DNA of 14,334 nucleotides from an uncultured Thiomonas sp. (GTDB lineage: Bacteria; Pseudomonadota; Gammaproteobacteria; Burkholderiales; Burkholderiaceae_C). The position numbers were made by a program, and so were the translations under genes. Shown here one piece after another: positions 13,846 to 14,334 of this stretch. Every line of letters starts with the position of its first letter. Within the stretch, counting starts at the first letter, position 1. Where the stretch lies: contig CALBRU010000033.1 of the NCBI GenBank assembly GCA_937927695.1, forward strand, positions 1 to 14,334. The letters are read 5' to 3'. The notes beneath the pieces were generated by a model. That model saw nothing but the letters and a program-made list of their open reading frames with translations, was not told where the DNA came from and did no database searches.

Positions 13846-14334
13846 TCAGACGAAGTGGAAGTGCAGGTAATGGTCCACCAGCAAGGCGGCGAAGAGCAGC
13901 GAAAGGTACAGGATGGAATAGCGGAAGGTCTTGCGCGAGAGCAAATCGCTGTACTCACGCTTGAGCGCCCAGGCGTAGGCGATGAAAATGCCGTCGAGCA
14001 CCACCGCGCTGGCCAAATAGATCAGGCCGCTCATGCCCACGACATAGGGCAGTAGCGTCACCGCGCTGAGCAGCAGGGTGTAAAGCAGGATTTGCGTGCG
14101 GGTGAACTCGGAACCATGCGTGACCGGCAGCATGGGCAGACCGGACTTTTTGTAATCTTCCACCCGGTAAAGCGCCAGCGCCCAGAAATGCGGCGGCGTC
14201 CACAGAAAGATGATGAGAAACAGCAGCATGGCGTCGACCGAGACATTGCCGCTCACAGCGGCCCAGCCCAGTACCGGCGGCATGGCGCCCGAGGCCCCGC
14301 CAATGACGATGTTCTGCGGCGTGGCCGGTTTGAG
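13846..14334 (-). CDS. ctaB: Protoheme IX farnesyltransferase (haem O synthase); C-terminal part, cut by the window edge
   Basis: CtaB adds a farnesyl group to haem b to make haem O for terminal oxidases; it is a multi-pass inner-membrane protein of the UbiA superfamily. About 162 residues are visible and the frame runs on past the right edge, so roughly the first 45% is missing. The visible part begins LKPATPQNIVIGGASGAMPP, a conserved block, then the hallmark FLWTPPHFWALALYRVEDY and KSGLPMLPVTHG, followed by several membrane segments (ILLYTLLLSAVTLLPYVVGM, IYLASAVVLDGIFIAYAWAL, ILYLSLLFAALLVDHYLHF). The stop is 11 bases before the SCO gene. With SCO it forms an oxidase-assembly pair; cytochrome oxidase genes probably lie further to the right. 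Confidence 0.96.
   Translation of the reverse strand, partial: LKPATPQNIVIGGASGAMPPVLGWAAVSGNVSVDAMLLFLIIFLWTPPHFWALALYRVEDYKKSGLPMLPVTHGSEFTRTQILLYTLLLSAVTLLPYVVGMSGLIYLASAVVLDGIFIAYAWALKREYSDLLSRKTFRYSILYLSLLFAALLVDHYLHFHFV

Overview
The window looks like chromosomal housekeeping sequence from a high-GC betaproteobacterium of the Burkholderiales type. A Thiomonas-like genus is possible, but that is an impression from gene content and not a measurement. Evidence for the group: a tandem glycine riboswitch ahead of gcvT-gcvH-gcvP, a small Trp-rich membrane protein of the betaproteobacterial kind, pepA-holC divergent from lptF-lptG, a CysB-type regulator carrying FAGR where the enterobacterial protein (as I recall it) has FTGR, and a ctaB-SCO pair. 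I see no insertion sequence, integrase, tRNA, rRNA, CRISPR array or phage gene.

Layout. Positions 1-3201 (minus strand) hold the glycine cleavage system: a two-aptamer glycine riboswitch, then gcvT, gcvH and gcvP, the last cut by the left edge. Next come a minus-strand gene for a small Trp-rich membrane protein (3241-3492) and a divergent plus-strand gene for a periplasmic monohaem cytochrome c (3689-4015). The cytochrome gene ends in a structured 3' region with a strong intrinsic terminator. It faces a second strong terminator belonging to a minus-strand gene for a branched-chain amino acid type periplasmic binding protein (4234-5370), which has no permease or ATPase gene beside it.

Positions 5551-7832 (minus) carry pepA, holC and a 120-residue unknown protein as a tight cluster. 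Divergent from pepA, positions 7936-12317 (plus) carry lptF and lptG (the inner-membrane permease pair for LPS export), a CysB-family LysR regulator and a methionine aminotransferase-like PLP enzyme, all closely spaced and possibly one transcript. The aminotransferase gene overlaps by 23 bases, tail to tail, with gluQ (glutamyl-Q tRNA(Asp) synthetase). gluQ lies downstream of an SCO copper chaperone and ctaB (haem O synthase) on the minus strand; ctaB is cut by the right edge.

How the genes work together: the gcv genes degrade glycine under direct glycine sensing; ctaB and SCO serve cytochrome oxidase assembly, and the small cytochrome c may carry electrons in the same chain; lptF/lptG build the outer membrane; the CysB-type regulator and the aminotransferase may share a sulfur-metabolism theme. 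I found no convincing new multi-gene system. The least explained elements are the 120-residue protein after holC, the Trp-rich membrane protein, the lone binding protein, and the structured 3' region after the cytochrome gene.
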